Below, in pieces: positions 53,901 to 58,400 of a DNA stretch of 64,000 bases. The translations under genes and the position numbers were made by a program. The DNA is taken from assembly GCA_026874595.1 (NCBI GenBank), contig CM049307.1:8829579-8893578 (forward strand), written 5' to 3'. The notes beneath the pieces were generated by a model. That model was not told where the DNA came from and searched no databases. It was given only the letters and a program-made list of their open reading frames with translations. Position 1 is the stretch's first letter, and every line of letters begins with the position of its first letter. This stretch comes from Sipunculus nudus. Taxonomy: Eukaryota; Annelida; Sipuncula; Golfingiida; Sipunculidae.

Positions 53901-55495
53901 AGTTCAGACTGCTGAGTGGTGTACAGCATCACACAGCTCAGACTGCTGAGCATTCCATGTTCCATGTTTGACCTAGAATCTTCTAACTTGACAAGGAGGT
54001 CCATGAAAAGTCTTCATGGAAACCTGAAATTAGGCATCTATTACCCACATCTGTCAAGCTATTTGGCTGGTTAGTACCCAGAATAATTAAAAAATTGATA
54101 CAAAAGCTCCAGTATCTGAATAAATGATGCATTGAATGCCATGATTTTTTGCATGCATATTGATCATGGAGTGTTTCATCAGTTCCTGCAGACTGGTGGT
54201 AGTATCTGCATGTAGAATAAAGTCACAGAACCTATATCTAAGGGCTTTTGGCAAAATGCATGATTTTGAGCTATCTGGGAGTCTTTTTGCCCATTTTTCA
54301 ATGCTCCTTGAATTCAGCTGAATGTCATGGTCCATGGGCTACTTGTTTTCTCTATATTTGAGACCTTCAAAGATGTGATCATCTGTTAACAGGGCACAAA
54401 TCATAACTATTGGACCTAGAAACTTCTTACTTGACATCGAGGGAGGTCTATGAAAAATCTCCATGGAAACCTGAAAATAGGTCTCTGTTACCCATATCCA
54501 TTGAGCTATGGGGCTCTGTAACCCATATCATCGGAGCAATGCTTCAGTTGAATGGGGATACCAACTACAGATTTGGGCATTCAGATGATAAAATTCCTTT
54601 TGTGAGTGTCTTCCTAGTCTGCTGAGCATCATGACCCCTGGGTCACTTGTTTCATGGAAGGACTCTCTTATTCCTGATCTTTCTCTTGCAGCTCATTTGA
54701 TAGATGATGCTGTGTCCCTAACCTTCGATGTTTGAGCTCAGTGGAATTTCAGTCATACTGATAGTTACAAATAGTGATCAGCCTTTGATCATTATTTTTC
54801 CGTCATGCCTGCCAGCTGTACATTAGGTCACCTGTTCACTAGCAGGACAAAAATGTGACCATAAGACCTAGAATTGTTTACTTGATATCCTGAAAGGTCC
54901 CAGGTAAATCAGGTAAATCTCCTTGTTAACCTGAGGTTAGGTCCCCCCCCCCCAATATAATCTACAAACTGTTAGGCATAAACAATGAACCACAATGAAG
55001 TGTGTCACTTCTTGGTATTCTCCTCAGTATTAGTTGCTGAACAGATTGATAAAATAAAAAAATTGAAAAAAATGTCATTCAGGTTTACACTTTTAGATGT
55101 GTTAGAATACAAAATTTCAACAAATGAGCTCAGTTAATTTATCATAGAATTTAAGTTATGTACCTCATTTACAACTTTAATCTTGAAGCATACAAACTTT
55201 GAATAGAAAAATCCACATAGAGCCCACTACGGATTTGTCTTAAAATAATGTAAGACACAAAAATGTATAAAAGACAACACAGAACTAGCAAAGGACTAGC
55301 TTATTCCTTTTAATTTTTGTTTTACAGGATGTGGAGAAGGAGCTACAGCTGCAGATCAGTATGAAACAGGAGATGGAGATGGCGCTGAGACTACTGGAGA
55401 AAGATGTGCACGAGAAGCAGGACACGGTCGTCAGTATACGCAAACAGCTGGACGACATCAAGACCATCAACCTGGAGATGTACAACAAGCTCCAG
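2865..55495 (+). CDS. RUFY: RUFY-family RUN/coiled-coil protein gene, 10 exons, 3' end outside window
   Basis: Whole-gene entry; the exons follow separately. RUFY proteins are cytosolic effectors of small GTPases (Rab/Arl families) that act on endosomes and lysosomes through an N-terminal RUN domain, central coiled coils and, in most forms, a C-terminal PI3P-binding FYVE finger. The spliced product here gives 414 residues: an N-terminal segment resembling the RUFY3 start ([11 protein letters not shown]), a RUN domain at about residues 50-220 ([48 protein letters not shown]), a linker with [15 protein letters not shown], then coiled coil from about residue 245. LAIAKNN, GLDSMY and [12 protein letters not shown] point to RUFY2/RUFY1 rather than a distant RUN protein. 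All exon phases agree (1242 nt). The FYVE finger is not reached. Introns are large (up to 26 kb) and repeat-filled. Orthology to one vertebrate paralogue cannot be decided; a single ancestral-type gene is likely. Confidence 0.93.
2992..5685. other. Intron 1, first part: no gene seen
   Basis: Unremarkable AT-rich intron sequence after the exon 1 donor. Only short shadow ORFs, and no strong repeat structure, before the 42-bp array. Confidence 0.6.
5686..8404. repeat. 42-bp minisatellite, about 65 copies, intron 1
   Basis: The tandem unit contains AATAAGGCAGGCTGTATGAG followed by GCTGTCAGTCCTATAT. The length of 42 is a multiple of 3, so long ORFs exist on both strands ([14 protein letters not shown] per unit on +), but nothing supports translation. 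The left third shows a four-unit (168-bp) higher-order pattern defined by TTT, GTG, ATG and ACGCAT variants; the right part is nearly uniform ATG units. A few units have 2-3 base deletions (near 6530, 6790, 7245, 7320) that break the frame. Confidence 0.97.
8405..9050. other. Intron 1 between 42-bp array and homeobox 3' end: no gene seen
   Basis: AT-rich, no repeat structure recognised. Confidence 0.5.
9069..9074 (-). terminator. Polyadenylation signal AATAAA for the homeobox gene
   Basis: AATAAA on the - strand, 357 nt past the stop codon. It would give a roughly 380-nt 3' UTR (about 9050-9430). No competing canonical signal closer to the stop was noticed. Confidence 0.45.
9431..10606 (-). 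CDS. Divergent TALE-class homeobox transcription factor, uninterrupted ORF (SPILE-like candidate)
   Basis: 391 residues in one open frame, with no intron through the coding region. A homeodomain lies at about residues 278-340. It contains the three-residue loop extension typical of TALE proteins (HPYP, residues 302-305) and a recognition helix [12 protein letters not shown] with the invariant W48, F49, N51 and R53. Position 50 is Asn, unlike Ile in MEIS/TGIF, Gly in PBX or Ala in IRX/MKX. A basic cluster PKRQKRK (340-346) is a likely nuclear localisation signal. Residues 1-200 are rich in Q, P, S, T and Y with repeated YP/YxxP, likely a disordered activation region. The ATG has G at -3 and G at +4. 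The gene sits antisense in intron 1 of the RUFY gene. Spiralians have an expanded set of TALE genes (SPILE) used in early cleavage-stage patterning; membership is inferred from the divergent homeodomain and needs a tree. Confidence 0.88.
   Translation of the reverse strand: MDLLQTRPQIAGHTPQTLTSYAAYSQLHQTSQRAPQVPATQQYPHYGCQGYHSPQFGDVNTPLHQMDMYRYSTTPAQPGVHPASGYSSAISSYIYPQWSYPSQQYMYPGTSVPSSPHMMFSTPVNSTPKWYPQVRGQGSRFTQDLSSSYQSPDTTSTTGDSGIHSMLSPLPEGSSSGSPAKQAWDIGKELASSGSPDCTSRDKDKTLATALSLSGISKDDLLPLSPFSFIEEDVLPPLSPTAIINLTPQKTSANTEAKQTAESVIISKPQTQTRTRSLCKPKFLSKESVSIMDSWFSQHLAHPYPRQEEKEDMAQRGGITIAQVNSWFNNRRNRSFNTGPKRQKRKLEEQLVSLCHNLKASNSGAAPGAIIHEISSLIQQNLQPSKKARLH
10576..10632 (-). CDS. Possible upstream ORF overlapping the homeobox start
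   Basis: An ATG at 10632-10630 opens an 18-codon frame ending in TAG, out of frame with and overlapping the main ATG at 10606. It lies inside the predicted leader. If transcription starts near 10677 as the TATA box suggests, this frame could reduce translation of the homeobox protein. Confidence 0.35.
   Translation of the reverse strand: MLSVIISLSWISCRQDHR
10681..10695. promoter_or_regulatory. Inverted repeat with E-box core between TATA and predicted start
   Basis: GCTCACC-A-GGTGAGC, perfect 7-bp arms around one base, with CAGGTG/CACCTG at the centre (a Snail/ZEB or bHLH type site). It lies about 5-20 bp downstream of the TATA box, where a bound factor could block or aid initiation. Confidence 0.4.
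10700..10707 (-). promoter_or_regulatory. TATA box of the homeobox gene
   Basis: TATAAATA on the - strand, 94 bp before the start codon. By usual spacing, transcription would begin near 10677, giving a leader of about 70 nt. Confidence 0.65.
10708..11664. other. Upstream flank of the homeobox gene
   Basis: About 950 bp between the TATA box and the first hairpin-ended repeat. It would contain proximal control elements of the - strand gene. No coding frame recognised. Confidence 0.45.
11665..13572 (+). repeat. Hairpin-ended dispersed repeat, copy A
   Basis: The left end is a 29-nt hairpin (AGCTCAG...CTGAGCT, loop ATA, one arm mismatch), then GAGCTATAGTCGTGGTCC and a CCGTCCGTCC tract. The right end is AGCTGAGCACAGTGACCC then ATAGGTCCCTTGTTT. 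The interior is AT-rich, non-coding, with an 18-C run at about 12559-12576. The same ends flank copies D and E. Confidence 0.8.
13573..14480. other. Intron 1 segment, no gene seen
   Basis: Moderately AT-rich sequence with no coding frame or tandem structure recognised. Confidence 0.4.
14481..14840. repeat. Two-plus copies of a ~145-bp repeat also found at 41590-42960
   Basis: Shares AACAACATACTTCAGCTTTC, ATTCACAGGGAT, AATTACAGAC and AATATGGCCGCCACAGCC with the larger array in intron 6. No protein recognised. Confidence 0.75.
14995..15200 (+). repeat. tRNA-derived SINE-like sequence
   Basis: A GGCAACCTGGGTTCAGTTGG segment resembles the tRNA B-box half of a SINE, preceded by an A-box-like CAGTCGAGGGGTAAAACGC. 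It is followed by CAGTGGTTTTCTCTAATTC and CTGGGTTCCTCCACCA, resembling the conserved central domain of the MetaSINE group common in marine invertebrates. Diverged; no poly-A or target duplication identified. Confidence 0.55.
15201..16525. other. Intron 1 segment, no gene seen
   Basis: No coding frame, tandem repeat or transposon end recognised. Confidence 0.4.
16526..16830 (+). repeat. Hairpin-ended dispersed repeat, copy B, truncated
   Basis: Begins AGCTCAACTGACTATAAGTC with the ATAGTCGTGGTCC and CTGTCTGTCTGTCC tract as in copy A. It is lost after the CCTAATATCAAAACCACTGA segment, just before the inverted-repeat element at 16843. Confidence 0.75.
16843..18855. mobile_element. Non-autonomous DNA transposon with 28-bp terminal inverted repeats
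   Basis: The left end, beginning ATACCGTTAAAGTCGTTGCA (16843-16870), is repeated inverted at 18828-18855 with one mismatch. Both ends read TA|CCGT...ACGG|TA, as expected for TA target duplication by a Tc1/mariner-type or related enzyme. ACAAGTCGCACCC(T/C)GACTTT recurs near both ends. About 2.0 kb with no transposase frame, so dependent on an enzyme elsewhere. Confidence 0.82.
18968..19001. repeat. Perfect 34-bp hairpin
   Basis: TGCGGCGGTATCCAGG, two bases, then its exact reverse complement. The arms are GC-rich in an AT-rich intron. A related GCCGCCGCAT motif lies at about 18890, so this may be the end of a transposable element. Confidence 0.85.
19002..19560. other. Intron 1 segment, no gene seen
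   Basis: No coding frame or repeat organisation recognised. Confidence 0.35.
19561..20935. repeat. ~327-bp tandem repeat, about four copies
   Basis: CACCTGTTATTCTTT recurs at 19791, 20064, 20391 and 20718 (spacings 273, 327 and 327 bp). The copies share CATTATAAGT, ACTAATGGACAG, TTATGCATATACATAGA, GGGTTCATGACCTTTCCTAT and CCTTGAATATTGCCATAT. The first copy contains the palindrome GGTGGCGCCACC (19783-19794). Non-coding. Confidence 0.88.
21060..22502. repeat. Hairpin-ended dispersed repeat, copy C, lacking its ends and interrupted
   Basis: 21060-21215 and about 21815-22478 match the interior of copies D and E (TTCAAGTTTTCAAGCACC, CTGCCTAATATCAAAACCAC, TCAGCTTGGCCACTACTAGC). 21216-21815 has no match to them and is likely an insertion of unknown kind. 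The repeat ends at a run of 24 C (22479-22502). Confidence 0.7.
22503..23426. other. Intron 1 segment with an unrecognised 104-codon open frame
   Basis: 22703-23017 is open for 104 codons on + and is less AT-rich than its surroundings, preceded by a (CATC)n tract. The translation resembles no family known to me and lacks splice or promoter signals; it may be a relic of a repeat. The rest is featureless. Confidence 0.3.
23427..24855. mobile_element. Non-autonomous DNA transposon with perfect 25-bp inverted repeats
   Basis: ATACCGTATTTCCTTGAACA (start of 23427-23451) recurs inverted at 24831-24855 with all 25 positions matching. The ends read TA|CCGT...ACGG|TA, like the 16843 element. Subterminal CGCC-rich stretches are also roughly inverted. 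The 1.4-kb interior has no transposase. The identical ends suggest recent activity. Confidence 0.88.
24856..25150. other. Intron 1 segment, no gene seen
   Basis: AT-rich sequence with no recognised feature. Confidence 0.4.
25160..25948. repeat. ~240-280-bp tandem repeat, left part, interrupted by a transposon
   Basis: CTGCAGAC recurs at 25366, 25606 and 25885 with shared TTGGCAGTGGTTTGACTT, AATTTTGCAGGTTTATACAT and CATACGCAAA. It includes the 14-bp palindrome AGGTGGCGCCACCT (25337-25350). The array resumes at 28688 after the inserted element. Confidence 0.85.
25949..28683. mobile_element. TIR transposon inserted in the 240-280-bp array
   Basis: The left end CAGTGAAACCTGTCTAAAGC and right end ...TAGTTTTCACTG are inverted over the first 8 bases and share GGACA/TGTCC subterminal motifs. 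Both sides are flanked by TATA (25945-25948, 28684-28687). Removing the element restores the repeat unit (TTTGCATATA|GATCT...). The end sequence resembles pogo/Tigger-like elements (inference). No transposase seen; it contains a second element at 26402. Confidence 0.78.
26402..28137. mobile_element. TIR transposon nested inside the 25949 element
   Basis: 14-bp perfect inverted ends CAGGGCCCGACAAA / TTTGTCGGGCCCTG, flanked by the direct repeat TGCTA (26397-26401, 28138-28142). Near the left end is a 22-bp perfect palindrome at 26428-26449 centred on CCCATGGG, with the related GACTAGTCC...GGGTAGTC near the right end. No transposase frame. The 5-bp duplication is unusual for hAT (8 bp), which the CAGGG end would otherwise suggest. 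Confidence 0.8.
28688..28925. repeat. ~240-280-bp tandem repeat, right part
   Basis: Continues the 25160-25948 array: GATCTAACATAGCTCTT, GCCACCTGCAACCATTTTTG, the palindrome AGGTGGCGCCACCT (28871-28884) and CTGCAGAC. Confidence 0.85.
28926..29274. other. End of intron 1
   Basis: Contains two short direct repeats with TTTCCCCTNGCCACTCAATC, then AT-rich sequence and the exon 2 polypyrimidine tract (TCTTATTTTATTACAG). Confidence 0.6.
29275..29445 (+). CDS. RUFY: RUFY exon 2 (start of RUN domain)
   Basis: Acceptor TTATTACAG|GAC; donor AAAC|GTAGGT, phase 1 on both sides. Encodes residues 43-99, including [14 protein letters not shown], the [18 protein letters not shown] core of the RUN domain and HGIK. 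The phase-1 donor at 29446 gives HGIKPKKG on joining exon 3, the form seen in RUFY1. The alternative GT at 29450 would break the frame. Confidence 0.93.
29594..32090. repeat. 27-bp GAT-rich array with ~1.1-kb higher-order duplication, intron 2
   Basis: The basic unit is close to GATGATACTGGTGATGKTGA + TGTAAGT. A segment with GAATGATGATAATGGTGATT occurs at 29681, again at 30781 (exactly 1100 bp later) and at 31823 (1042 bp later). Open frames on both strands (acidic on +, His/Ile/Ser-rich on -) are composition artefacts. Each unit carries GTAAGT, a consensus 5' splice site. The array decays over 31930-32090. Confidence 0.95.
32091..32700. other. Intron 2 segment, no gene seen
   Basis: AT-rich, no coding frame or repeat structure recognised. 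Confidence 0.5.
32700..33300. repeat. Dispersed repeat copy 1 with clustered CRE-like sites
   Basis: Pairs with 33870-34860 in intron 3: shared CATATTCATTCAATGRATAA, TTATACAAAG, GGCAGTNTAAAAAGTTCTA-like sequence, GTGAATAATNNTGT and CTTTCTGTGTA. It contains TGACGTCA (33116-33123), CGACGTCA (33131-33138) and TGACATCA (33157-33164) within 50 bp. Confidence 0.6.
33446..33563 (+). CDS. RUFY: RUFY exon 3 (RUN domain)
   Basis: Acceptor TTACTTGAAG|CA; donor ATAAA|GTAAGT, phase 2. Encodes residues 100-138: [19 protein letters not shown], then [19 protein letters not shown], corresponding to the RUFY segment FWGPLELVEKL. The polypyrimidine tract upstream is moderate (CTTTTACTCCCC). Confidence 0.92.
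33564..35508. repeat. Intron 3, holding dispersed repeat copy 2
   Basis: 33870-34860 is a diverged partner of 32700-33300, apparently split by an unrelated insertion at about 33960-34480. It has degenerate TGATATCA/TGACATCA motifs at 34685-34740 where copy 1 has CRE sites. The remainder is plain intron sequence. Confidence 0.5.
35509..35613 (+). CDS. RUFY: RUFY exon 4 (RUN domain)
   Basis: Acceptor ATTGACAG|GA; donor TTAGT|GTGAGT, phase 2 on both sides. Encodes residues 139-173 with [20 protein letters not shown], the most conserved helix of RUFY RUN domains, then [12 protein letters not shown]. Confidence 0.95.
35614..36060. other. Intron 4, no feature seen
   Basis: 447-bp AT-rich intron with a standard donor (GTGAGT) and acceptor (TTGGTTACAG). 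Confidence 0.85.
36061..36184 (+). CDS. RUFY: RUFY exon 5 (RUN domain)
   Basis: Acceptor TTGGTTACAG|GG; donor CAGCCT|GTAAGT, ending in phase 0. Encodes residues 174-215: [14 protein letters not shown], then [12 protein letters not shown] and EDLDQP. The EF/YYEP, GLLVGLN and EDLD signatures are diagnostic of the RUFY RUN domain. Confidence 0.95.
36185..36742. other. Intron 5 before the acceptor array, no gene seen
   Basis: AT-rich sequence from the GTAAGT donor to the first acceptor-like copy. Confidence 0.7.
36743..37077 (+). repeat. 48-bp tandem array of acceptor plus exon 6 start, 7 units
   Basis: One 47-bp and six 48-bp units end exactly at the exon 6 boundary. Each starts with a copy of the exon 6 start (ATCGGAGTGATTGACTT versus ATTGGTGTGATTGATTT) and ends in a branch-point-like TGATAAC, CCTTTACTTACAG. 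An eighth acceptor-like TTCCTTACAG precedes the array (36742). The six 48-bp units are open and in frame with exon 6, encoding [16 protein letters not shown] per unit. Confidence 0.95.
37078..37145 (+). CDS. RUFY: RUFY exon 6 (end of RUN domain)
   Basis: Encodes [20 protein letters not shown] and a short acidic tail, residues 216-238. Donor GAGAG|GTACTA, phase 2. The acceptor used by homology is CTTACAG at 37077, but seven near-identical acceptors spaced 47-48 bp apart lie directly upstream, so the true 5' edge may vary. Six of those units are open and in frame with this exon. Confidence 0.9.
37274..39870 (+). repeat. Hairpin-ended dispersed repeat, copy D (~2.6 kb)
   Basis: The left end AGCTCCGCTGACTATAAGTC is followed by CTATAGTCGCGGTCC and CCGTCCGTCC. 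The right end is AGCTGAGCGCTGTGACCCAT then GGGTCCCTTGTTT with the palindrome GACCCATGGGTC (39851-39862). The interior repeats itself partly (a second GACATACAGTTAGATGTC block at about 38080), so it is a composite of two related units. No protein recognised. Confidence 0.82.
40043..40390. repeat. ~38-bp tandem repeat, about 9 copies
   Basis: Unit AGATCTAGTTTTATATATAA plus TCACCATGGTAACTTAAC; AT-rich, non-coding, intron 6. Confidence 0.92.
40402..40650. repeat. 53-bp tandem repeat, left part
   Basis: GTAGGTTAG(T/C)AAGT recurs at 40402, 40455, 40508 and 40561 (53-bp steps) and near 40619, with TATAAAAGACCTCAGTTTGA in each unit. The array is broken by the element at 40651 and resumes at 43494 and 44301. 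Confidence 0.93.
40651..43493. mobile_element. TIR transposon inserted at TA in the 53-bp array
   Basis: Inverted ends of 29 bp (40651-40679 and 43465-43493) sharing AGAACCTG and GTGAGGGGACACC with four mismatches. Joining the flanks at a single TA restores the array unit (...GTG-TA-AAAGACTTCA versus ...CCATATAAAAGACCTCA), so the target duplication is TA. No transposase frame; the interior contains the 145-bp tandem repeat. Type resembles pogo/Tigger-like non-autonomous elements (inference). Confidence 0.85.
41590..42960. repeat. ~145-bp tandem repeat, about 9 copies, inside the 40651 element
   Basis: CATACTGCAGCTTTCCCAAA recurs at about 144-146-bp steps (41604, 41749, 41893, 42038 and on) with ATTCACAGGGATGATTGGTA, CCTATGAGGGCTCCAGACC and AATATGGCCGCCACA. 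Related copies at 14481-14840 show the family is dispersed. Confidence 0.9.
43518..44300. mobile_element. hAT-type non-autonomous element with 8-bp target duplication
   Basis: The ends CAGGGTTGGGTTTTAGG and CCTAAAACCTGCAAACCCTG are inverted, with internal repeats of CCTGCCTA/AACTGCCT. It is flanked by perfect TAAGTAGG on both sides (43510-43517, 44301-44308), and removal restores the 53-bp array. The CAGGG terminus with 8-bp duplication is characteristic of the hAT superfamily. At 783 bp it has no transposase. Confidence 0.88.
44301..44400. repeat. 53-bp tandem repeat, right part
   Basis: Resumes with TAAGTAGGTTAGTAAGTCAG, ATATAAAAGAACTCAGTTGG and one further partial unit. Confidence 0.85.
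44401..44957. other. End of intron 6, no gene seen
   Basis: AT-rich, ends in a good tract CTTTCTTTTCATTTCAG. Confidence 0.7.
44958..45029 (+). CDS. RUFY: RUFY exon 7 (linker)
   Basis: Acceptor CTTTTCATTTCAG|T; donor TTGAA|GTGAGT, phase 2 on both sides. Encodes residues 238-262 including [17 protein letters not shown], a near-invariant RUFY motif at the start of the coiled coil. Splicing to exon 8 makes HLNATVTNLQ. Confidence 0.95.
45030..45622. other. Intron 7, no feature seen
   Basis: 593-bp intron, GTGAGT to GCCCACTTCAG. Confidence 0.85.
45623..45794 (+). CDS. RUFY: RUFY exon 8 (coiled coil)
   Basis: Acceptor GCCCACTTCAG|T; donor TTAAAG|GTAGGT, phase 0 at the end. Encodes residues 262-319: [41 protein letters not shown], a heptad-rich coiled coil closest to RUFY2. 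The last 84 nt of this exon plus the first 7 nt of the intron form the unit of the large tandem array that follows immediately. Confidence 0.93.
45795..48706 (+). repeat. 91-bp array: 84 nt of exon 8 plus 7-nt donor, 32 copies
   Basis: Each unit is a copy of the last 84 nt of exon 8 preceded by GTAGGTT. The unit boundary therefore reads ...AAACAGTTA(C/A)AG|GTAGGTT, reproducing the exon 8 splice donor. The span is 2912 bp, exactly 32 x 91. Units have diverged from the exon (CTAGACACTCACAAG to CTAGACACCCATAAG) and carry stops, so they are non-coding. Some donors are mutated to GTAGTT or ATAGTT. Two main variants alternate in blocks (GAACAAGAGTCTCAG and GAGCAAGTCTCCTGA). Confidence 0.96.
48707..49497 (+). 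repeat. 60-bp array derived from the 91-bp unit, 13 copies
   Basis: Ten units of 60 bp plus one of 63 and two of 64 (the latter from longer A-runs or an inserted AAT). The unit keeps GTAGGTTCA, TTGTACAGTTA and GACACCCACAAGAAACAG but replaces the middle of the 91-bp unit with TAACCAAAAAAATG. Almost every unit ends CTACAG|GTAGGTT. The ORF of 20 codons per unit ([20 protein letters not shown]) is a by-product of length 60. Confidence 0.95.
49498..50394. other. Intron 8 segment, no gene seen
   Basis: No coding frame or repeat recognised between the 60-bp array and copy E. Confidence 0.6.
50395..52732 (+). repeat. Hairpin-ended dispersed repeat, copy E (~2.3 kb)
   Basis: The left end is a perfect hairpin (arm AGCTCAGATGACT, loop GTA, 50395-50423), then CTATAGTCATGGTCC and CCGTCCGTCTGTCC. 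The right end is AGCTGAGCGCCGTGACCCAT then GGGTCCCTTGTTT, with the palindrome GACCCATGGGTC at 52713-52724. The interior repeats blocks seen in copies A, C and D. No protein recognised. Confidence 0.85.
52945..53061 (+). CDS. RUFY: RUFY exon 9 (coiled coil)
   Basis: Acceptor CATTGACAG|ACT; donor AGACTG|GTGAGT, phase 0 on both sides (39 codons, residues 320-358). Encodes [20 protein letters not shown], then [16 protein letters not shown], matching the YKQTRQGLDEMY region of RUFY1/2. The exon end CAGCTCAGACTG recurs in every unit of the 34-bp array that starts at the donor. Confidence 0.94.
53062..53945 (+). repeat. 34-bp array starting at the exon 9 donor, 26 copies
   Basis: Unit GTGAGTGGTGTACAGCATCA + CACAGCTCAGACTG. 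The last 12-15 nt of each unit copy the end of exon 9, so the junction AGACTG|GTGAGT is repeated. The span is 884 bp, exactly 26 x 34. Donor variants are GTGAGT, GTGAAT and CTGAGT; the last is dead. Non-coding. Confidence 0.96.
53946..55327. repeat. Rest of intron 9, with three diverged ~440-bp repeats
   Basis: GACCTAGAAT/ACTTCTNACTTGACAT-like segments with CCATGGAAACCTGAAA recur at about 53970, 54410 and 54860, two of them followed by an end resembling the right end of the hairpin-ended family (54300-54345, 54620-54652). No coding frame. Confidence 0.55.
55328..55495 (+). CDS. RUFY: RUFY exon 10 (coiled coil), last exon in window
   Basis: Acceptor GTTTTACAG|GAT; 56 codons, residues 359-414: [20 protein letters not shown], then [20 protein letters not shown] and [10 protein letters not shown]. 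The donor inferred by homology is CTCCAG|GTCTGT, a weak match beyond +2. The same junction is repeated about 56 times downstream, and the frame stays open into the array until a TAG at 56501. Residues beyond Q414 are therefore intron or repeat, not RUFY. Confidence 0.92.
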
Positions 55496-58400
55496 GTCTG
55501 TTTGGCTGTTTATATTAACTGTCCATTCTGTCCAAGGATGATGTACAACAAGCCCCAGGTCTGTTTGGCTGTTTATATTTACTGTCCATTCTGTCCAAGG
55601 ATGATGTACAACAAGCCCCAGGTCTGTTTGGCTGTTTATATTTACTGTCCATTCTGTCCAAGGATGATGTACAACAAGCCCCAGGTCTGTTTGGCTGTTT
55701 ATATTAACTGTCCGTTCTGTCCAAGGATGATGTACAACAAGCCCCAGGTCTGTTTGGCTGTTTATATTTACTGTCCCTTCTGTCCAAGGATGATGTACAA
55801 CAAGCCCCAGGTCTGTTTGGCTGTTTATATTAACTGTCTATTCTGTCCAAGGATGATGTACAACAAGCCCCAGGTCTGTTTGTCTGTTTATATTAACTGT
55901 CCGTTCTGTCCAAGGATGATGTACAACAAGCCCCAGGTCTGTTTGGCTGTTTATATTTACTGTCCATTCTGTCCAAGGATGATGTACAACAAGCCCCAGG
56001 TCTGTTTGGCTGTTTATATTTACTGTCCATTCTGTCTGAGGATGATGTACAACAAGCCCCAGGTCTGTTTGGCTGTTTATATTTACTGTCCATTCTGTCC
56101 AAGGATGATGTACAACAAGCCCCAGGTCTGTTTGGCTGTTTATATTAACTGTCCATTCTGTCCAAGGATGATGTACAACAAGCCCCAGGTCTGTTTGGCT
56201 GTTTATATTAACTGTCCATTCTGTCCAAGGATGATGTACAACAAGCCCCAGGTCTGTTTGGCTGTTTATATTAACTGTCCATTCTGTCCAAGGATGATGT
56301 ACAACAAGCCCCAGGTCTGTTTGGCTGTTTATATTAACTGTCCATTCTGTCCAAGGATGATGTACAACAAGCCCCAGGTCTGTTTGGCTGTTTATATTAA
56401 CTGTCCATTCTGTCCAAGGATGATGTACAACAAGCCCCAGGTCTGTTTGGCTATTTATATTAACAGTCCATTCTGTCCAAGGATGATGTACAACAAGCTC
56501 TAGTCTGTTTGGCTGTTTATATTAACTGTCCATTCTGTCCAAGGTTGATGTACAACAAGCCCCAGATCTGTTTGACTGTTTATATTAACTGTCCATTCTG
56601 TCCAAGGATGATGTACAACAAGCCCCAGGTCTGTTTGGCTGTTTATATTAACTGTCCATTCTGTCCAAGGATGATGTACAACAAGCTCTAGACTGTTTGG
56701 CTGTTTATATTAACTGTCCATTCTGTCCAAGGATGATGTACAACAAGCCCCAGGTCTGTTTGGCTGTTTATATTAACTGTCCATTCTGTCCAAGGATGAT
56801 GTACAACAAGCCCCAGGTCTGTTTGGCTGTTTATATTTACTGTCCGTTCTGTCCAAGGATGATGTACAACAAGCTCTAGTCTGTTTGGCTGTTTATATTA
56901 ACTGTCCGTTCTGTCCAAGGATGATGTACAACAAGCCCCAGGTCTGTTTGGCTGTTCATATTAACTGTCCATTCTGTCCAAGGATGATGTACAACAAGCT
57001 CTAGTCTGTTTGGCTGTTTATATTAACTGTCCATTCTGTCCAAGGATGATGTACAACAAGCTCTAGTCTGTTTGGCTGTTTATATTAACTGTTCATTCTG
57101 TCCAAGGATGATGTACAACAAGCCCCAGGTCTGTTTGGCTGTTTATATTAACTGTCCATTTTGTCCAAGGATGATGTACAACAGGCTCTAGTCTGTTTGG
57201 CTGTTTATATTAACTGTCCATTCTGTCCAAGGATGATGTACAACAAGCTCTAGTCTGTTTGGCTGTTTATATTAACTGTCCATTCTGTCCAAGGATGATG
57301 TACAACAAGCCCCAGGTCTGTTTGGCTGTTTATATTAACTGTCCATTCTGTCCAAGGATGATGTACAACAAGCCCCAGGTCTGTTTGGCTGTTTATATTA
57401 ACTGTCCATTCTGTCCAAGGATGATGTACAACAAGCTCTAGTCTGTTTGGCTGTTTATATTAACTGTCCATTCTGTCCAAGGATGATGTACAACAAGCCC
57501 CAGGTCTGTTTGGCTGTTTATATTAACTGTCCATTCTGTCCAAGGATGATGTACAACAAGCTCTAGTCTGTTTGGCTGTTTATATTAACTGTCCATTCTG
57601 TCCAAGGATGATGTACAACAAGCTCTAGTCTGTTTGGCTGTTTATATTAACTGTCCATTCTGTCCAAGGATGATGTACAACAAGCTCTAGTCTGTTTGGC
57701 TGTTTATATTAACTGTCCATTCTGTCCAAGGATGATGTACAACAAGCCCCAGGTCTGTTTGGCTGTTTATATTAACTGTCCATTCTGTCCAAGGATGATG
57801 TACAACAAGCCCCAGGTCTGTTTGGCTGTTTATATTAACTGTCCATTCTGTCCAAGGATAATGTACAACAAGCCCTAGGTCTGTTTGGCTGTTTATATTA
57901 ACTGTCCATTCTGTCCAAGGATGATGTACAACAAGCCCCAGGTCTGTTTGGCTGTTTATATTAACTGTCCATTCTGTCCAAGGATGATGTACAACAAGCC
58001 CCAGGTCTGTTTGGCTGTTTATATTAACTGTCCATTCTGTCCAAGGATGATGTACAACAAGCCCCAGGTCTGTTTGGCTGTTTATATTAACTGTCCATTC
58101 TGTCCAAGGATGATGTACAACAAGCCCCAGATCTGTTTGGCTGTTTATATTAACTGTCCATTCTGTCCAAGGATGATGTACAACAAGCTCTAGTCTGTTT
58201 GGCTGTTTATATTAACTGTCCATTCTGTCCAAGGATGATGTACAACAAGCTCTAGTCTGTTTGGCTGTTTATATTAACTGTCCATTCTGTCCAAGGATGA
58301 TGTACAACAAGCCCCAGGTCTGTTTGGCTGTTTATATTAACTGTCCATTCTGTCCAAGGATGATGTACAACAAGCCCCAGGTCTGTTTGGCTGTTTATAT

